Below are positions 61,548 through 64,000 of a stretch of DNA of 64,000 bases, piece by piece. Both the position numbers and the translations under genes were made by a program. The first letter of the stretch is position 1; each line of letters begins with the position of its first letter. The notes under the pieces were generated by a model. The model searched no databases and had not been told where the DNA came from. It was given only the letters and a program-made list of their open reading frames with translations. Source of the stretch: Pseudomonas mandelii (GTDB taxonomy: Bacteria; Pseudomonadota; Gammaproteobacteria; Pseudomonadales; Pseudomonadaceae); NCBI RefSeq assembly GCF_006438925.1, contig NZ_RCZA01000010.1, positions 1-64,000 of the forward strand, written 5' to 3'.

Positions 61548-62687
61548 TTGCGCGAGGCACTAGGGATTATCTTGCTTGGATTTCGAACGACCGGGGTTGC
61601 GACGGCAATCCTGGCTTTGTCGTGTTCGGACATGGCCTATGCTGCTACTTGGCAATCAGCTATAGCAGTGCCTTCGACGGTCGAGTACGACAGCAACCCA
61701 CTGCTGCTCACGAGTGGTGAGAAGGGGGTGACCCGTACCATCATCGCCCCCGATTACAGCCTTGTGGGTACTTCCGGACGGGATGAGTTCCAGTTCGGTC
61801 TCGGATTAAATATCGTGCGCTCGTCGGATACGTCCATCGTTTCGGACCGTGAAGACCCCAGGTTAAAGCTAGGGTGGCAGCGCACGACCGAAACGGGTGC
61901 TTTTGGACTCACGGCGAGATATGAAGAAAACTCGACGCTCTCCACGGTGGTTCAGGAAACCGGCGTAGTTGCCTCTGATGGCACGCAAAAGATGTATGTG
62001 GTGGGCGGCAACTGGAGCACTGCTCTCAGCGAGCGAAGTACCCTGGTTAACGAGACCGACTACACTCATGTCACTTACGATGTTGCTTCACTGACCAACT
62101 ATGACGAGCTGGCGACCCGCTTCAGCTGGAACTATGCATGGAGTGAGCAGGTCGAGCTGTTCACCCGTCTTGGCGTGACGCGCTATGAGCCGGAGAAGGG
62201 GTCTGCGGTGGCTTCCTCAAACAGCTACACCCCCGCAGTCGGCTTGAATGTCCAATTCTCCGAGCGACTTAAGGGTACGGCCTACGCGGGTCTCAACCAA
62301 GTCTCCGGCACCGGTAGCGGCCCCAAAGGCCAAGGCGGTTTAATGTTGCAATATACCGGTGAGCGTATTGATACCAGCATCGACGCCAGTCGTAGCACTC
62401 TCGCCAGCGGGGACGGTGGTTTCGTCGAGGTTGATGCCCTGAGGGGTACATGGAGCTATGCCGTCGACGAGACCCGACGCACCGGTTTCGATGCCTCTTG
62501 GCAAGACGCAAAAGGCCGGACGCCTAATACCCTGAAAAATTACAGTGCCTGGTTTAGCCAAGAACTCTCGCCTTTTTGGATTGCACGCCTATCCTACACA
62601 TACAAACAACGCCAGCAAGATGGCTTGCCGGATGCCACTGCAAATGTCGTCGGGCTGATGCTGACTTATAGTTATCCCGGTCTCTGA
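61548..62687 (+). CDS. Outer-membrane beta-barrel of the exosortase-type EPS locus (EpsL/TIGR03016-like)
   Basis: A 379-residue protein with a signal peptide (VATAILALSCSDMAYAA) and then alternating beta-strands through the whole length (YDSNPLLLTSG near the start, IARLSYTYKQRQQDG and VVGLMLTYSYPGL at the end), fitting an outer-membrane barrel. YDSNP after the signal peptide is shared with PEP-CTERM-associated barrels such as EpsL. The first possible start is TTG, two bases after the stop of the export gene, with no good ribosome binding site, so coupling is likely; a later TTG is possible. It is the candidate outer-membrane pore for the polysaccharide. Confidence 0.78.
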   Translation: MREALGIILLGFRTTGVATAILALSCSDMAYAATWQSAIAVPSTVEYDSNPLLLTSGEKGVTRTIIAPDYSLVGTSGRDEFQFGLGLNIVRSSDTSIVSDREDPRLKLGWQRTTETGAFGLTARYEENSTLSTVVQETGVVASDGTQKMYVVGGNWSTALSERSTLVNETDYTHVTYDVASLTNYDELATRFSWNYAWSEQVELFTRLGVTRYEPEKGSAVASSNSYTPAVGLNVQFSERLKGTAYAGLNQVSGTGSGPKGQGGLMLQYTGERIDTSIDASRSTLASGDGGFVEVDALRGTWSYAVDETRRTGFDASWQDAKGRTPNTLKNYSAWFSQELSPFWIARLSYTYKQRQQDGLPDATANVVGLMLTYSYPGL

Positions 62688-62707
62688 AATTCAGCTGTGT
62701 GAGAAAT

Positions 62708-64000
62708 ATGGCCTCTGAATACGAAATGTCGTTCAACGACTACCTAGCTATCATCAAGCACCACGCCCTGCTGTTGATCGTGAGTTTCGTGGTCATACTG
62801 GGCGTGTGCATAGCGGTAGCGATCTCTCTCCCGCCGACCTATGAGTCATCTGGCACGATTCTGGTGGAGTCTCAACAGATTTCGCCAGACCTGGTGGCGG
62901 CCAACAACAATACCTTTGCCGATGAGCGCATCGAAGTCATTCGCCAGCGCGTGATGACCCGTGAGCATCTGGAAGGGATCATCGACAAATACAATCTTTT
63001 TGCTTCGCAAAGTCGGCCACTGAGCGTTAGCGAAAAGATCGAAGAAATGCGCAATGCGATTGTGGTCTCCCTCGTCAGTGCTGCTGTTAAGGGGCGCGGA
63101 GAGGTGACGATTGCTTTCCGTCTTTCCTTTGAGCACCGGCAGCCAGAGATTGCGAACAAGGTTGCCAATGAGCTGGTGACGCTGTTTCTGGATGAAAACA
63201 TCAAGCAGCGCACCGAGCGCGCCAGTGAAACGACAGAGTTCCTGACGCAGGAGGCGGACAAACTCAGGGTGGAACTGGAAGCCCTGGAGAACCGGCTGGC
63301 GGACTTCAAGCAGGCACACAGCAACGCGCTGCCCGAGCATCAAGAGCTGCGCATGAATATGTTGACGCGCGCCGAAACCGAGCTTAAAGAGGTCGACCGT
63401 GACTATAAAACTGCCCGTGAGGAGTTGCGCTTCAATGAGTTGGAGCTTTCCGCTGCGAATGCCGGGCTAGCGACCAAGCCTGGAACACCCGGTGCGGCAG
63501 TTGATAAACCACAGGATCTGGCTAGCCTCAAAGCGGAGTACACCCGGTTGCAGTCGCTGTATACGCAAGCCCACCCCGACGTGCGAGCCGTCAAACGCAA
63601 AATTGCTGCACTTGAGGCTAACAAAGGTGCTGATGGTGCAGCAGCTTCGGTCAACCTGGACGTTGCCAAGGCCGAGGCGCGGATCTCCGGAGCAGAAGCA
63701 CGTATCAAGTCGCTGGCCGATCAAAAGCAGCAAATACTCAGCAAAATAGCCGAATTAGAGGCACAAATTATTGAGGCACCGCAAGTCGAACGCGGCTTGG
63801 TCACGGTGATGCGTGACCATGATAACGCTCGTAAGAAATATGAGGAGATTCGCACGAAGGAGATGAGTGCGAAAATTTCCGAAAGCCTGGAGCAGGAAAA
63901 CAAAGCCGAGCGTTTTGTTCTTCTGGAGTCGCCGCTGATGCCCGAAAAGCCGGTACGGCCGAACCGTAAAAAAGTGGTTGCCATGGGTTTCTTGCTTGCC
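62708..64000 (+). CDS. Polysaccharide chain-length determinant (Wzz/GNVR type), 3' end cut off
   Basis: The first 431 residues are visible; the gene runs off the right edge. It starts MASEYEMSFNDYLAII, a first membrane segment follows (HALLLIVSFVVILGVCIAVAI), then a long periplasmic domain with coiled coils (TEFLTQEADKLRVELEALENRLADF and AEARISGAEARIKSLADQKQQI). The signature PLMPEKPVRPNRKKVVAMGFLLA before the second membrane segment marks Wzz/GNVR proteins of the exosortase EPS type. It sets polymer length and recruits the tyrosine kinase that should follow. It starts 20 bases after the beta-barrel gene. Confidence 0.92.
   Translation, partial: MASEYEMSFNDYLAIIKHHALLLIVSFVVILGVCIAVAISLPPTYESSGTILVESQQISPDLVAANNNTFADERIEVIRQRVMTREHLEGIIDKYNLFASQSRPLSVSEKIEEMRNAIVVSLVSAAVKGRGEVTIAFRLSFEHRQPEIANKVANELVTLFLDENIKQRTERASETTEFLTQEADKLRVELEALENRLADFKQAHSNALPEHQELRMNMLTRAETELKEVDRDYKTAREELRFNELELSAANAGLATKPGTPGAAVDKPQDLASLKAEYTRLQSLYTQAHPDVRAVKRKIAALEANKGADGAAASVNLDVAKAEARISGAEARIKSLADQKQQILSKIAELEAQIIEAPQVERGLVTVMRDHDNARKKYEEIRTKEMSAKISESLEQENKAERFVLLESPLMPEKPVRPNRKKVVAMGFLLA

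Overview
The window looks like chromosomal DNA of a Pseudomonas species, most likely of the P. fluorescens group. Reasons seen in the sequence: high G+C with a strong GC3 bias; REP elements with the core GTGGGAGCGAGCCTGCTCGC typical of that group; a PhaG with the catalytic residue numbering of P. putida PhaG; a GcsR-type regulator beside a gcvH-gcvP-glyA operon; and a LigD with PE-ligase-polymerase domain order. No rRNA, tRNA, CRISPR array, insertion sequence or prophage was seen.

Layout. 0-2.6 kb: end of a polyol ABC transporter operon (permease, ATPase, SDR polyol dehydrogenase). 2.7-5.9 kb: small hypothetical genes and a GNAT(CelD-like)/GT61 pair that looks AT-richer than its surroundings. 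6-13.8 kb: DUF3422 protein, a TPP enzyme of the acetolactate synthase type, a TetR regulator with its MFS efflux gene (two matching operators), a ParD-like protein overlapping map, and a GlxA-type AraC regulator. 15-16.8 kb: phaG and a metallophosphoesterase. 16.9-21.6 kb: MetR-like LysR regulator divergent from a 2-oxoglutarate/Fe(II) oxygenase, an orphan betaine-type binding protein, glutathione-dependent formaldehyde dehydrogenase and a VOC protein, plausibly one oxidative N-demethylation module.

21.6-31.3 kb: accessory genes (GNATs, DUF488, phosphatidylcholine synthase, DUF533, cupin), then a tight three-gene run of a heme-oxygenase-like diiron enzyme, a methyltransferase and DNA ligase D. 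30.6-34.3 kb: sulfatase / FadL-type porin / DUF3313 lipoprotein. 34.6-41.9 kb: small genes (DUF3303, HD protein, DUF2092, an Asn/Gly repeat protein, GFA, YfcE-like phosphatase, RidA), and an HxlR regulator divergent from isochorismatase-type hydrolase and ketoglutarate semialdehyde dehydrogenase genes.

41.8-49.7 kb: the glycine-to-one-carbon block gcvH-gcvP-glyA, with lipA downstream and the enhancer-binding protein gcsR upstream. The gcvH promoter region shows a consensus sigma-54 promoter, an IHF site and two palindromes in textbook order. 49.7-56.8 kb: LysR regulator, ureohydrolase (agmatinase/guanidinobutyrase type), aldehyde dehydrogenase, NCS1 permease and BetA-like GMC dehydrogenase, readable as a route from a guanidino alcohol or amine to an amino acid plus urea. 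57-59.5 kb: small secreted protein, GT25 glycosyltransferase, 1-Cys peroxiredoxin. 60-64 kb: a VPLPA-CTERM sorting-signal protein followed by the start of an exosortase-type exopolysaccharide locus (export protein, beta-barrel, chain-length determinant), which runs off the right edge.
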